A DNA stretch of 64,000 nt from Eudoraea adriatica DSM 19308 (lineage in GTDB: Bacteria; Bacteroidota; Bacteroidia; Flavobacteriales; Flavobacteriaceae): assembly GCF_000382125.1 (NCBI RefSeq), contig NZ_KB907550.1:124001-188000 (forward strand), in the 5' to 3' direction. The notes below the pieces were generated by a model, which made no database searches, had not been told where the DNA came from, and was given only the letters and a program-made list of their open reading frames with translations. Positions 9,820 to 18,148 of this stretch are shown in pieces; position 1 is the first letter of the stretch, and every line of letters begins with the position of its first letter. The translations under genes were made by a program, and so were the position numbers.

Positions 9820-10761
9820 TTAAAGTTGATCTAGATCAGGTACTGTCAACTCATCTATGTTCCATTTCGCTCTTTTTGCACCTGCCAGGTAGGTGCTTTC
9901 TAAAAAACTGAGCACCATTTTTCGAGGATTCACAGAATTCTTAACATCCTCATAACGCAACAACGCCATGGGGCTACCATTGCTATCCTGCCAGAATGCC
10001 TCCCTAGGTTGCAGGGTTTCATCATCTATCCTATCAGGGGAAGGGTAGGTGTAAGAATAATACATAGGCTCCGGCACATTGTTGTCGCCCACCCAAAACC
10101 CAAAACTAATTTGCTCATGGGAATAGGTGTCTTTTTCCAAAATTCTTGCAGATTTATCCATGGCAGGAAGCTTTTTTCCGGAGAATCGGGTAACTACTAA
10201 ATCGAGATGGTGCCAGTAAATATGTACGGGACAGGATTTGCCATAAAAACGACCGCTAAATTCCTGAAAAACACTGTTATTCCATAGCATGAGTTTCCAA
10301 AAAGTGTTAATAAATTTCCAATTGTAATGGTGATATTCAGTTATCTCATCAAATCGTTTATCGATACCTACATCAAATGGTTTTTCAATAAATTTAGGAA
10401 ATACACCGAGAGAATTTATTTCGGTCATAAAGCGCGTATAAAATTCTGCAATACCGGGATTGTCTGCCAGTGATAATTCAATATCCTCACCGGAACTTCG
10501 CGAAATTATTACCGCTTTTCTTTTTATGTCAAGCTCTATCTCAAAGCTGTCCAGACCATCATTTATGGGAATACCATGCGTGCCAAAACCCCTGGGTGTA
10601 ACATAAAGCGTAATGTACCACCAATGGTTTTTTCTTGTCGTAGATTTTAACCTTGTCTTTCCAATAATTTGAAGTATTAAGTGAATGGTTAAACGAGTAT
10701 CCGTCCATTCATCAAAAGGTAATGCCGGGAGCTTCTTAGGTACTACAATATTCTTTTTCAA
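9820..10761 (-). CDS. DUF5996 family protein
   Basis: A 313-residue soluble protein rich in Trp, Tyr and His: LPALPFDEWTDTRLTIHLILQIIGKTRL at residues 12-39, NHWWYITLYVTPRGFGTHGIP at 45-65, and VHIYWHHLDLVVTRFSGK near 180. This matches DUF5996, for which no function is established. No signal peptide. There is no suitable ATG, so translation most likely starts at TTG (10761). It lies 49 bp downstream of the oxidoreductase gene on the same strand. Confidence 0.8.
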   Translation of the reverse strand: MKKNIVVPKKLPALPFDEWTDTRLTIHLILQIIGKTRLKSTTRKNHWWYITLYVTPRGFGTHGIPINDGLDSFEIELDIKRKAVIISRSSGEDIELSLADNPGIAEFYTRFMTEINSLGVFPKFIEKPFDVGIDKRFDEITEYHHYNWKFINTFWKLMLWNNSVFQEFSGRFYGKSCPVHIYWHHLDLVVTRFSGKKLPAMDKSARILEKDTYSHEQISFGFWVGDNNVPEPMYYSYTYPSPDRIDDETLQPREAFWQDSNGSPMALLRYEDVKNSVNPRKMVLSFLESTYLAGAKRAKWNIDELTVPDLDQL

Positions 10762-10810
10762 TTGGATAAAACAATTTTGATTTCTATTTTCTAAAAAATT
10801 TGATTTTCGA

Positions 10811-12097
10811 CTAGGTTAAATCCCATTTTTTCCTTGGCTTTCTGGAAAGCATGGCATTTGCTTCTTTATCGCCAATAAATTTTTCTTTTTCCGCGTTCCA
10901 TTGCAATTTTCTGTTCAACTGCCATGAAATTAGTCCCAGGTGCATGGGAAGCGTCATCTCTCTGGCATAGGCCAAATTGGACTCTGAGGGGGTACGGGAT
11001 TTTACTGAATCAACAAAATTTTGTTGATGGCCGGGAGAGCGCTGCAATGTTTTGGGGATTTCAGGAATGTCCGTAACCCTCTCACCATTGATCGTGATTT
11101 CCCGGGTCTCATAATCGCAGATTAGCGTGCCCTTTTCGCCTTCAAAATATGCTCCGATCCCCCTGTTTGCAGCACCGGGAACATCCGGAGGCGTAGAAGT
11201 CCAGAACAGCTTCAAGTCTTCAAATTCATAATCCACATCTATCCATTTGGGGGTATTGGCTATCCCGTCTGCTTCTTCTCCTCTTGCAGAGATGCTCTTC
11301 AGGCCTTTTGGCTGAATAGCCCAATAGACCACATCTGCTATATGGCACCAGAAATCGGCAAATACGCCACCGGAATAATCCATAAAATACCTATAGGTAA
11401 AATGGCATTTCGATGGAATATAATCTACATAAGGAGCCGGCCCCAACCACATATCCCAATCCAGTGTTTTGGGAATCGGTTTGACTTTTGTCTCTGTCAA
11501 ATCCGGAGGCAATCCGGTTTTCCACAACCTTACGGTATGGACTTTTCCTATTGCCCCGGACTGGATTAGCTCTACCACCCTATGGTAATTGTCTGTGGCG
11601 TGAATTTGTGTTCCCAACTGAAAAATACGGTTGTATTTCCTTTGGGCCTTAAGCATCATTTGTCCTTCTTTGACGTCATAAGAAAGTGGTTTTTCGCCGT
11701 AGACGTCTTTCCCGGCCTGGAATGCAAGGGTGGCAATCTGGCTGTGCCAATGATCCGGGGTAGCACAGGTTATGGCGTCAATATCCTTTCGATCCAAAAT
11801 TCTGCGAAAGTCCTTAAAACCTTTCGCATTAGATCCGGGTCGTAGGTTTTCCAGCGTTTTTAAGCTCTCGGCTAAATGCAATTCATCTACATCACAAAGG
11901 GCAACCACATCAACTTCATTCAAACCTGCAAACCATTTCAAGTGGTTGTTTCCCATGCCACCGACCCCTATATGTGCAACACGCAATCGGTCACTTGCGG
12001 GTATTTTTGTTGTCAGTGAAGGCAGGAGGGTTAATCCCATAAGGCCTAAGCTACTTTTTTTCACAAATTCCCGACGGTCATTTTTAGGTACTTTCAT
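10811..12097 (-). CDS. Gfo/Idh/MocA family oxidoreductase with Tat-type signal
   Basis: A 428-residue NAD(P)-dependent oxidoreductase. The N-terminus (DRREFVKKSSLGL) is a twin-arginine leader, common among Bacteroidota secreted Gfo/Idh proteins. The Rossmann domain shows HIGVGGMGNNH (about 41-51), and the conserved EKP motif occurs in GEKPLSYDV (about 133). The C-terminal half carries the beta-sheet substrate domain. Family members act on sugars or sugar derivatives, including glycoside hydrolysis by transient oxidation (GH109 and related), but the substrate here is not determined. It is 56 bp downstream of galK and presumably belongs to the same carbohydrate-linked operon. Confidence 0.88.
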   Translation of the reverse strand: MKVPKNDRREFVKKSSLGLMGLTLLPSLTTKIPASDRLRVAHIGVGGMGNNHLKWFAGLNEVDVVALCDVDELHLAESLKTLENLRPGSNAKGFKDFRRILDRKDIDAITCATPDHWHSQIATLAFQAGKDVYGEKPLSYDVKEGQMMLKAQRKYNRIFQLGTQIHATDNYHRVVELIQSGAIGKVHTVRLWKTGLPPDLTETKVKPIPKTLDWDMWLGPAPYVDYIPSKCHFTYRYFMDYSGGVFADFWCHIADVVYWAIQPKGLKSISARGEEADGIANTPKWIDVDYEFEDLKLFWTSTPPDVPGAANRGIGAYFEGEKGTLICDYETREITINGERVTDIPEIPKTLQRSPGHQQNFVDSVKSRTPSESNLAYAREMTLPMHLGLISWQLNRKLQWNAEKEKFIGDKEANAMLSRKPRKKWDLT

Positions 12098-12153
12098 GGT
12101 ATTTTTTTTACACTTTTAAAGTACAAAAAAAGTATCACTATTTTAAGCTGGAG

Positions 12154-13275
12154 TTATAGTAGGGTAGTCCCCATATCAGGAAGTCCCTCAAAAGAGGTCA
12201 ATTTAATATGAAATTCCTTTTCATATGCTTCAGATACCGATAAAATAAAAGCATCTGCCATGTCTTCATGTACTAAATTTAAGGTGCATCCACCGAAGCC
12301 TCCACCCATCAAACGAGAACCTAAAACCCCGTCCACATTTTTTGAAAAATCCACTAAGAAATCCAGTTCAGGGCAACTGACTTCATATAAATTGCGCAAG
12401 CCTTCATGGGTTTGATACATTAATGATCCAAGCGTTTTTAAATCGCCCTTTTCTAAAGCTTTAACTGCATCTAAAACCCTTTCGTTCTCTTGCACTACAT
12501 AGGTACATCTATTCAGCACTTTGAGACTCATAGCCATTTTACATGATTCGATCATATCCAAATTGACTTCCCTAAGTGAAGCTATAAACGGATATTTTTT
12601 TTGCAGGATGGAAACACCTTCTTCGCATTCATTTCTACGGGTGTTGTATTCGCTATCGGCCAGACTATGGGTAACATTACTGTTTAATAAAACAAGTTTG
12701 CAGGGGGCAATGAAAAAGGGCACATAGGTATAATCCATACTTTTACAGTCTAGTAAGATTAAATGATCTTTTTTGCCCATTACTGAAGCAAACTGGTCCA
12801 TTATTCCGCATTTGGTACCTACATAATTGTGTTCCGCATCCCGGGAAAGTGTTACGATATCAAGCTTGGACAATCCCAGATCAAAAAGTTCATTCAAGCC
12901 AAAAGCGAGGCCACATTCAAGTGCGGCTGAAGAACTGACTCCAGATCCAACCGGCAGATCACTTTCTATTGTACATTGAAATCCTTTTAGTTCCTTGTTC
13001 CTTTTATAAATTTCATACAATACCCCCAGAATGTAATTTTCCCACTGCGTGTTGCTTGGGGAGATATGTTTAAGATCTACAACCAGTGCTTTTTCATATC
13101 CCCGGCTTCTGATTTCACATTGTGTATCTGTATTATTTTTTTTAAGAGTAAAGCGTATTCTTTTATCTATTGAAGTAGGCAGTACATAGCCCAGGTTATA
13201 GTCTGTATGCTCTCCAATTATGTTGATTCTCCCGGGAGAACTTACTATAACTTTATTCAAATCCCGATCACCCAT
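12154..13275 (-). CDS. galK: Galactokinase
   Basis: A 373-residue GHMP kinase. The galactokinase signature GRINIIGEHTDYNLGYVLP spans about residues 16-34, the GHMP ATP loop is LPVGSGVSSSAALECG (about 106-121), and the third motif LMGGGFGGCTLNLV lies near 322. The length is normal (E. coli GalK 382). It phosphorylates alpha-D-galactose to galactose-1-phosphate. The partner mutarotase (18149-19327) starts the same run of genes, with the four hydroxyproline genes lying between. No galT or galE is in the window. Confidence 0.93.
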   Translation of the reverse strand: MGDRDLNKVIVSSPGRINIIGEHTDYNLGYVLPTSIDKRIRFTLKKNNTDTQCEIRSRGYEKALVVDLKHISPSNTQWENYILGVLYEIYKRNKELKGFQCTIESDLPVGSGVSSSAALECGLAFGLNELFDLGLSKLDIVTLSRDAEHNYVGTKCGIMDQFASVMGKKDHLILLDCKSMDYTYVPFFIAPCKLVLLNSNVTHSLADSEYNTRRNECEEGVSILQKKYPFIASLREVNLDMIESCKMAMSLKVLNRCTYVVQENERVLDAVKALEKGDLKTLGSLMYQTHEGLRNLYEVSCPELDFLVDFSKNVDGVLGSRLMGGGFGGCTLNLVHEDMADAFILSVSEAYEKEFHIKLTSFEGLPDMGTTLL

Positions 13276-13306
13276 TTCTATTAATTAAGATCTTCAGCTT
13301 TTCGTT

Positions 13307-14557
13307 TTAAAATTTTCTGTCCGGGGTAAATGGTTTAATATCCATGGCCGTGTTTTTGCCATCAATAATTTCCGAAACAAGTTTACCTGTAGCCGGACCA
13401 AGACTCCAACCCATCATAGCGTGGCCCGTGGCAAAAACAAGATTGCTATAAGATTTACTCCTGCCAATATAAGGCAAGCCGTCCGGACTTACAGGCCGAA
13501 GCCCGCTTTTGGCATTCGACTTGTCATTCTGGCTGATTTCAATTTCCGGGTAATAACTTTTTGCGGCATTTGCAATGGCCTCCACCCGCTCCTTTCTGAT
13601 AATATCATTTATTCCCGAGAATTCCATAGTACCTGCAAAACGGGTAAAACCCTGCATAGGGGTTACGGCAGCTTTAGCTTCCATGAGTACGGCGGGAATG
13701 CTGATACCGGTAGGTCTTTTTACATTAATTGAATATCCCTTTCCGGCTTGCAACGGAAGTTTAATCGCCAATTGTTTGGATATTTTGCCACTCCACGAAC
13801 CTGCTGCCAACACAATTTCGTCTGCATTGTAGAACCCTTTCGAGGTTTTTATTTCAGTAACAAGACCGGCTGACGTTGCTATTTCAAGAACTTCTTCATT
13901 GGTTTTCAACTCTACCCCGACACCCTTCAGATATTTTACCATTTTTGGCATAAATTCAGTGGGGGTGGTATGTCGGTCACATTCATAATGTATGGCCCCT
14001 TTAACGTCTAATTTTACATTGGGTTCTAACTTCTTCAATTCTGCATTATTCAGGGATTTTACTTCCAGTCCAAGAAAACGCGCTTTTTGGGCTACTTCTA
14101 ATTCATCTTCACCTGCTTTATCTGTTTTATAAAGCATTAGCAGGCCTTTATTTTCAAGTTGAAATTGGCCTAAATCGCCACAAGAATATATATCTTCGAA
14201 TAAACCACGGCTTAGAATATTAATGTCTTTGATCACGGGAATGGCCTTTGCTACTTTGGCCTGAGTTGAAGATTTGTGAAAATACCAGGACCACCTGAAA
14301 AAGTCAGGGTCCCAACGTGGTTTCAAATAAAACGGACTTGCAGAATTAAACATCCATTTAATACCTTTAGTAATCATTCCCGGAGAGGCCAGTGGAATAA
14401 TATGGCTAGGCGTTATGTAGCCTGCATTAACAAAAGAAGCACCTGCAGAAATATCAGATTTATCTATGACCGTCACCTGATGCCCTTCCTTATTTAGATA
14501 ATAGGCAGAACTCAAACCTGCAATTCCACCGCCAATGATAACTATACGCTTACCCAT
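13307..14557 (-). CDS. FAD-dependent D-amino acid (D-hydroxyproline) dehydrogenase
   Basis: A 416-residue DadA-like flavoprotein. The FAD-binding motif is at the extreme N-terminus (IVIIGGGIAGLSSAYYL), a second cofactor segment ADEIVLAAGSW lies near 247, and GLRPVSPDGLPYIG...ATGHAMMGWSLGPATGK closes the FAD site at the C-terminus. Context specifies the substrate: the gene starts 1 bp after the 4-hydroxyproline epimerase and is followed in the same run by galK. In the known pathway this step oxidises cis-4-hydroxy-D-proline to 1-pyrroline-4-hydroxy-2-carboxylate. Substrate assignment is by context; the fold alone would only give a D-amino acid dehydrogenase. Confidence 0.88.
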   Translation of the reverse strand: MGKRIVIIGGGIAGLSSAYYLNKEGHQVTVIDKSDISAGASFVNAGYITPSHIIPLASPGMITKGIKWMFNSASPFYLKPRWDPDFFRWSWYFHKSSTQAKVAKAIPVIKDINILSRGLFEDIYSCGDLGQFQLENKGLLMLYKTDKAGEDELEVAQKARFLGLEVKSLNNAELKKLEPNVKLDVKGAIHYECDRHTTPTEFMPKMVKYLKGVGVELKTNEEVLEIATSAGLVTEIKTSKGFYNADEIVLAAGSWSGKISKQLAIKLPLQAGKGYSINVKRPTGISIPAVLMEAKAAVTPMQGFTRFAGTMEFSGINDIIRKERVEAIANAAKSYYPEIEISQNDKSNAKSGLRPVSPDGLPYIGRSKSYSNLVFATGHAMMGWSLGPATGKLVSEIIDGKNTAMDIKPFTPDRKF

Positions 14558-14558
14558 A

Positions 14559-15566
14559 TTAAATTACCTGAAAACCCTGTGCAAAAGGGTCATCATCATC
14601 AATTATTATTTTATTATATCCATAAACCCTGGCCCATCCTCTAATGCTGGGAACAATAGCGGGTTGGTTATCTAAAGTAGTAACTTCTTCAATACGACCT
14701 AAAAATTGGGAGCCAATAAAACTCTCGTGGATAAAATCCTCACCTGGTTTAAGGAGGTCTTTTGCATGCCATTGCGCCATCCGGGCCGAGGTCCCTGTGC
14801 CACAGGGTGATCGGTCAATGGCATTATCTCCGTAAAAAACGGCATTTCGGGCCGTGGCATTTTCTGCCAGAGTTTTACCCGTCCAGAGAACATGACTCAC
14901 ATCTTTGATGGTTTCATTTTCCGGATGTATAAATTGATTGGCGTATTTGTTGTTAATACGCTCCCGTATTTCCCGGCTAAACTGAATGAGTTCGGTCGCG
15001 GTATAATCCTGCAATCCATTAAAGTTTTTCTGAGGGTCTATAATGGCATAAAAATTTCCACCATACGAAACATCAAAAACTATTCTGCCTAAATGAGTGC
15101 TTTCTACATTTAAATTACTGGCCGCCAGAAAGGATTTCACATTGTTGAATTTTACCCAATCTACTTTTTTACCTGTTTGGCGATACGTAACTTTCACGAG
15201 GCCTGCCGGGGTTTCGAGCCTTATTGTCCCGGGTACTTTCGGGGATATTAACCCTTCTTCAATTCCGATAGTTATGGAGCCAATGGTACCATGTCCGCAC
15301 ATAGGTAAACAACCACTGGTTTCAATAAATAATATACCGAGGTCGTTTTCAGGATCTGCCGGAGGGTAAAAAATACTGCCGCTCATCATGTCATGGCCAC
15401 GGGGTTCAAACATAAGGCCTTTGCGAATCCAGTCATATGATTTTAAAAAATGCTGACGCTTTTCGCTCATGTTCCGACCCTGAAGATCAGGGCCGCCATG
15501 AGCCACAACCCTTACGGGGTTACCGCACGTATGAGCATCAATACACTTAAAGGTAGCTATAGCCAT
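14559..15566 (-). CDS. 4-hydroxyproline 2-epimerase (proline racemase family)
   Basis: A 335-residue member of the proline racemase superfamily with both catalytic cysteines: C90 in MCGHGTIG and C255 in SPCGTGTSA. Retention of both argues for epimerase/racemase activity and against trans-3-hydroxyproline dehydratase, which lacks one of them. MMSGSIFYPPADPENDLG is typical of the hydroxyproline epimerase branch. It converts trans-4-hydroxy-L-proline to cis-4-hydroxy-D-proline, step 1 of catabolism. It sits 14 bp after the aldehyde dehydrogenase gene and 1 bp before the D-amino acid dehydrogenase gene, an arrangement that fixes the pathway. Confidence 0.93.
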   Translation of the reverse strand: MAIATFKCIDAHTCGNPVRVVAHGGPDLQGRNMSEKRQHFLKSYDWIRKGLMFEPRGHDMMSGSIFYPPADPENDLGILFIETSGCLPMCGHGTIGSITIGIEEGLISPKVPGTIRLETPAGLVKVTYRQTGKKVDWVKFNNVKSFLAASNLNVESTHLGRIVFDVSYGGNFYAIIDPQKNFNGLQDYTATELIQFSREIRERINNKYANQFIHPENETIKDVSHVLWTGKTLAENATARNAVFYGDNAIDRSPCGTGTSARMAQWHAKDLLKPGEDFIHESFIGSQFLGRIEEVTTLDNQPAIVPSIRGWARVYGYNKIIIDDDDPFAQGFQVI

Positions 15567-15580
15567 TGGCTCGTGGACAA

Positions 15581-17164
15581 TTAAATCGCTGCATCTGTAT
15601 AAACCCCATTGACCAATCGCAAAATTTGCAGGGGATTTTCATCTTTAAGGGCATCCGGGAGAAATTCCTGTGGCCAGTTCTGAAAAGCAACAGGCCTTAC
15701 CCAGCGTTTAATTGCGTAAGGGCCCACTGCAGTAAATCTGCTGTCTGTAGAAGCGGGGAAAGGGCCGCCATGCACCATTGACGGGCAAACCTCTACCCCG
15801 GTAGGAACGCCGTTAAAAATAATCCTTCCCACCCTGCTACCCAAAGCGGCTACCACATTTTCATGTTCACCTACTTCATGTTCGCTTCCTAAAACAGTGC
15901 CGGTAAGTTGTCCTTCCAAATGATTAAGAATATCCGTGAGTTGTTGGGTATCCTCACATTGAACAACAATAGAAAAGGGACCAAATACTTCCTGGTGGAG
16001 TTTAGGATTCTCCAGAAAATTTTTTCCTTCGGTGGTAAGCACAAGTTGTTGGGCAAAATAAGGCTGTGCTTCGGTTTCAAATTTTGCTATTGGGCTGGTG
16101 CCAGACTGCTCAGAAGCTATTTTCTTTCCTTTTTCATAATTGCCGTAAATATTGGGATGCAACATACAACTGGGTTCCAGCTTTGCAATTTCTTTACCAA
16201 GGGAAGTAATAAATGTATCCAGGGCTTCACTTTTCAGACCTAAAATTAATCCCGGATTAGTACAAAATTGTCCAGCCCCCAACATAATTGATCCGGCGTA
16301 CTGTTCTGCCCAAAAACTTCCTTTTTCCCCGAGGGCGGATGGAAAAATCACCACAGGGTTAATACTGCCCATTTCTGCAAACACCGGTATAGGTTCTGAT
16401 CGCTCATTGGCCAATTTATGCAAGGCTGTTCCACCCCTGATGCTTCCGGTAAATCCTACGGCTTTTATCGCCGGGTGTTTAACAAGTTGCTGGCCTACTT
16501 CTATACCGCTGCTGTTTAAGTTGGAAAAGACACCATTTGGCATATCTGTTTTTTTTGCTGCTTTTTGAATGGCTGAGGCCACCAGTTCACCGGTACCAGC
16601 ATGCATAGGATGACTTTTTACAATAACAGGGCATCCGGCCGCAAGTGCACTTGCAGTGTCACCACCGGCAGTGGAATATGCCAGGGGGAAATTACTGGAG
16701 CCAAATACGGCAACAGGCCCCATCGGTAAAAGCATCTTTCTTATATCCGGTTTTGGCACAGGGGTCCTTGCTGGCAGGGCTGTATCTATACTTGCCTCTA
16801 CCCAGGAACCATCTTCCAAAGCATTGGCAAAAGTTCTCAATTGACCCACTGTACGGCCACGTTCCCCTTTTGCCCTTCCTTCGGGCAGACCACTTTCCAG
16901 ACAATAAGTTTCGATAAGCAAATCGCCCAGGGCTTCTATCTCATCAGCAATTACTCTTAAAAAACCCGCCTTGCGTTCTGGTGTAAAATTTCTGTACCTT
17001 TCGAAAGCTGTCGCCGCGAGTTTTGCTGCTTCATTCAGTTCCTCCTCAGTAGCTTCATAAAAGGTCCATTCGTTTTCCAGATTTAATTTAGGGTTAAAAG
17101 TTTTATAGGTTTTGCCGCCATTGGCAGAGTGTTTATTACCAATATAATTTTTTCCTGTGATCAT
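15581..17164 (-). CDS. Alpha-ketoglutarate semialdehyde (2,5-dioxopentanoate) dehydrogenase
   Basis: A 527-residue NAD(P)-dependent aldehyde dehydrogenase. Catalytic residues are visible as N158 (SSNFP), E264 (FAEMGSINP) and C301 (GQFCTNPG). The FAEMGSINP form and the 520-530 residue length fit the alpha-ketoglutarate semialdehyde dehydrogenases of hydroxyproline, arabinose and glucarate pathways. It oxidises the semialdehyde to 2-oxoglutarate, the last step of hydroxyproline degradation. It lies 10 bp downstream of the DHDPS-family deaminase gene. The same product is also an intermediate of oxidative L-arabinose breakdown, which is notable beside a putative arabinofuranosidase. Confidence 0.92.
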   Translation of the reverse strand: MITGKNYIGNKHSANGGKTYKTFNPKLNLENEWTFYEATEEELNEAAKLAATAFERYRNFTPERKAGFLRVIADEIEALGDLLIETYCLESGLPEGRAKGERGRTVGQLRTFANALEDGSWVEASIDTALPARTPVPKPDIRKMLLPMGPVAVFGSSNFPLAYSTAGGDTASALAAGCPVIVKSHPMHAGTGELVASAIQKAAKKTDMPNGVFSNLNSSGIEVGQQLVKHPAIKAVGFTGSIRGGTALHKLANERSEPIPVFAEMGSINPVVIFPSALGEKGSFWAEQYAGSIMLGAGQFCTNPGLILGLKSEALDTFITSLGKEIAKLEPSCMLHPNIYGNYEKGKKIASEQSGTSPIAKFETEAQPYFAQQLVLTTEGKNFLENPKLHQEVFGPFSIVVQCEDTQQLTDILNHLEGQLTGTVLGSEHEVGEHENVVAALGSRVGRIIFNGVPTGVEVCPSMVHGGPFPASTDSRFTAVGPYAIKRWVRPVAFQNWPQEFLPDALKDENPLQILRLVNGVYTDAAI

Positions 17165-17174
17165 AATTTTTTAG

Positions 17175-18113
17175 TTACGCGCTATGATATGATTTTTTAT
17201 TCAAGTCCTTATAAACCGGCAGATCTGGTCTGGCATTCATCCTTTTTCCGATAATTTGTAAAACCCTCCGGCGTTCCTCTCCGCGAAGCGGTAGCCTTGG
17301 AGCCCTTACATTCTCTGTCCCTATACCGGTGGCAACTTCAGCCAGTTTAATATTCTGGACAAGTTGCGGGCTTATATCCAGTTCCAGCAACGGTAAGAAC
17401 CAGCGGTAAATTTCCAGGGCTTCTGCAATTTTGCCGGCTTTCACAAGTTCAAAAATGGCAACGGTTTCCTGTGGAAAGGCGCAGACCAGTCCGGCCACCC
17501 AGCCATCGGCCCCCATTAATAAACTTTCAAGACCAAGGGTGTCTACCCCGGTAAGTACTTTTAACCGATCTCCAAATCTGTTTTTTATCCGGGTGATATT
17601 AGAAATATCACGGGTAGATTCTTTTACCGCCTGTATATTGTTGCATTGTAGCATTTCCTCAAACATATCCAACGTAACTTCAATGCCATAATCTACCGGA
17701 TTGTTATAGATCATGATGGGCAGTTCTGTACTTTGGGCAATAGCCTTAAAATAGGTAACAGTTTCAAAATCAGTCGCTTTATAGCGCATCGGCGGTAGCA
17801 TCATAAGTCCGCTCGCACCGTATTTTGCTGCATTATATACAGCCCTGACAGCCCCTTTGGTAGATTGTTCCGCTATGTTTATTATAACTGGTATTTTCCC
17901 ATCCACAATATTAACGGTGGTCTCTATAAGTATTCTCTTTTCATCGTCTGAAAGAGTACTGGCTTCTCCCAGGGTTCCCCCAAGAATAATTCCGCTAACA
18001 CCTGCCTGCACCTGTGCATTGATGTTTACCTCAAACATTTTTAAATCCAGGGTATCCGCTTCTGTGAATTTCGTTGTTACGGCGGGCATTACGCCCTTCC
18101 ATTGTACTTGCAT
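17175..18113 (-). CDS. DapA/DHDPS family, probable 1-pyrroline-4-hydroxy-2-carboxylate deaminase
   Basis: A 312-residue class I lyase of the dihydrodipicolinate synthase family with GGTLGEASTLS (45-55), the catalytic tyrosine Y136 (IYNNP) and the Schiff-base lysine K164 (AVKEST). No other lysine-biosynthesis gene is near. Its place between the mutarotase and aldehyde dehydrogenase in a run with hydroxyproline epimerase and D-hydroxyproline dehydrogenase points to the deaminase that turns 1-pyrroline-4-hydroxy-2-carboxylate into alpha-ketoglutarate semialdehyde. A sugar-acid aldolase/dehydratase role cannot be excluded from sequence alone. Confidence 0.88.
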   Translation of the reverse strand: MQVQWKGVMPAVTTKFTEADTLDLKMFEVNINAQVQAGVSGIILGGTLGEASTLSDDEKRILIETTVNIVDGKIPVIINIAEQSTKGAVRAVYNAAKYGASGLMMLPPMRYKATDFETVTYFKAIAQSTELPIMIYNNPVDYGIEVTLDMFEEMLQCNNIQAVKESTRDISNITRIKNRFGDRLKVLTGVDTLGLESLLMGADGWVAGLVCAFPQETVAIFELVKAGKIAEALEIYRWFLPLLELDISPQLVQNIKLAEVATGIGTENVRAPRLPLRGEERRRVLQIIGKRMNARPDLPVYKDLNKKSYHSA

Positions 18114-18148
18114 AATTTTCAGGGATTAGTTGTAAAATGTAAAATTAG

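Noticed and set aside
14559-15566. Proline racemase or trans-3-hydroxyproline dehydratase
   Set aside because: Both catalytic cysteines exclude the dehydratase, and the neighbouring D-hydroxyproline pathway genes favour the 4-hydroxyproline epimerase over proline racemase.
17175-18113. dapA of lysine biosynthesis
   Set aside because: Catalytic residues are shared by the whole family, but the operon contains the other three hydroxyproline enzymes, so the pathway deaminase is the better reading.
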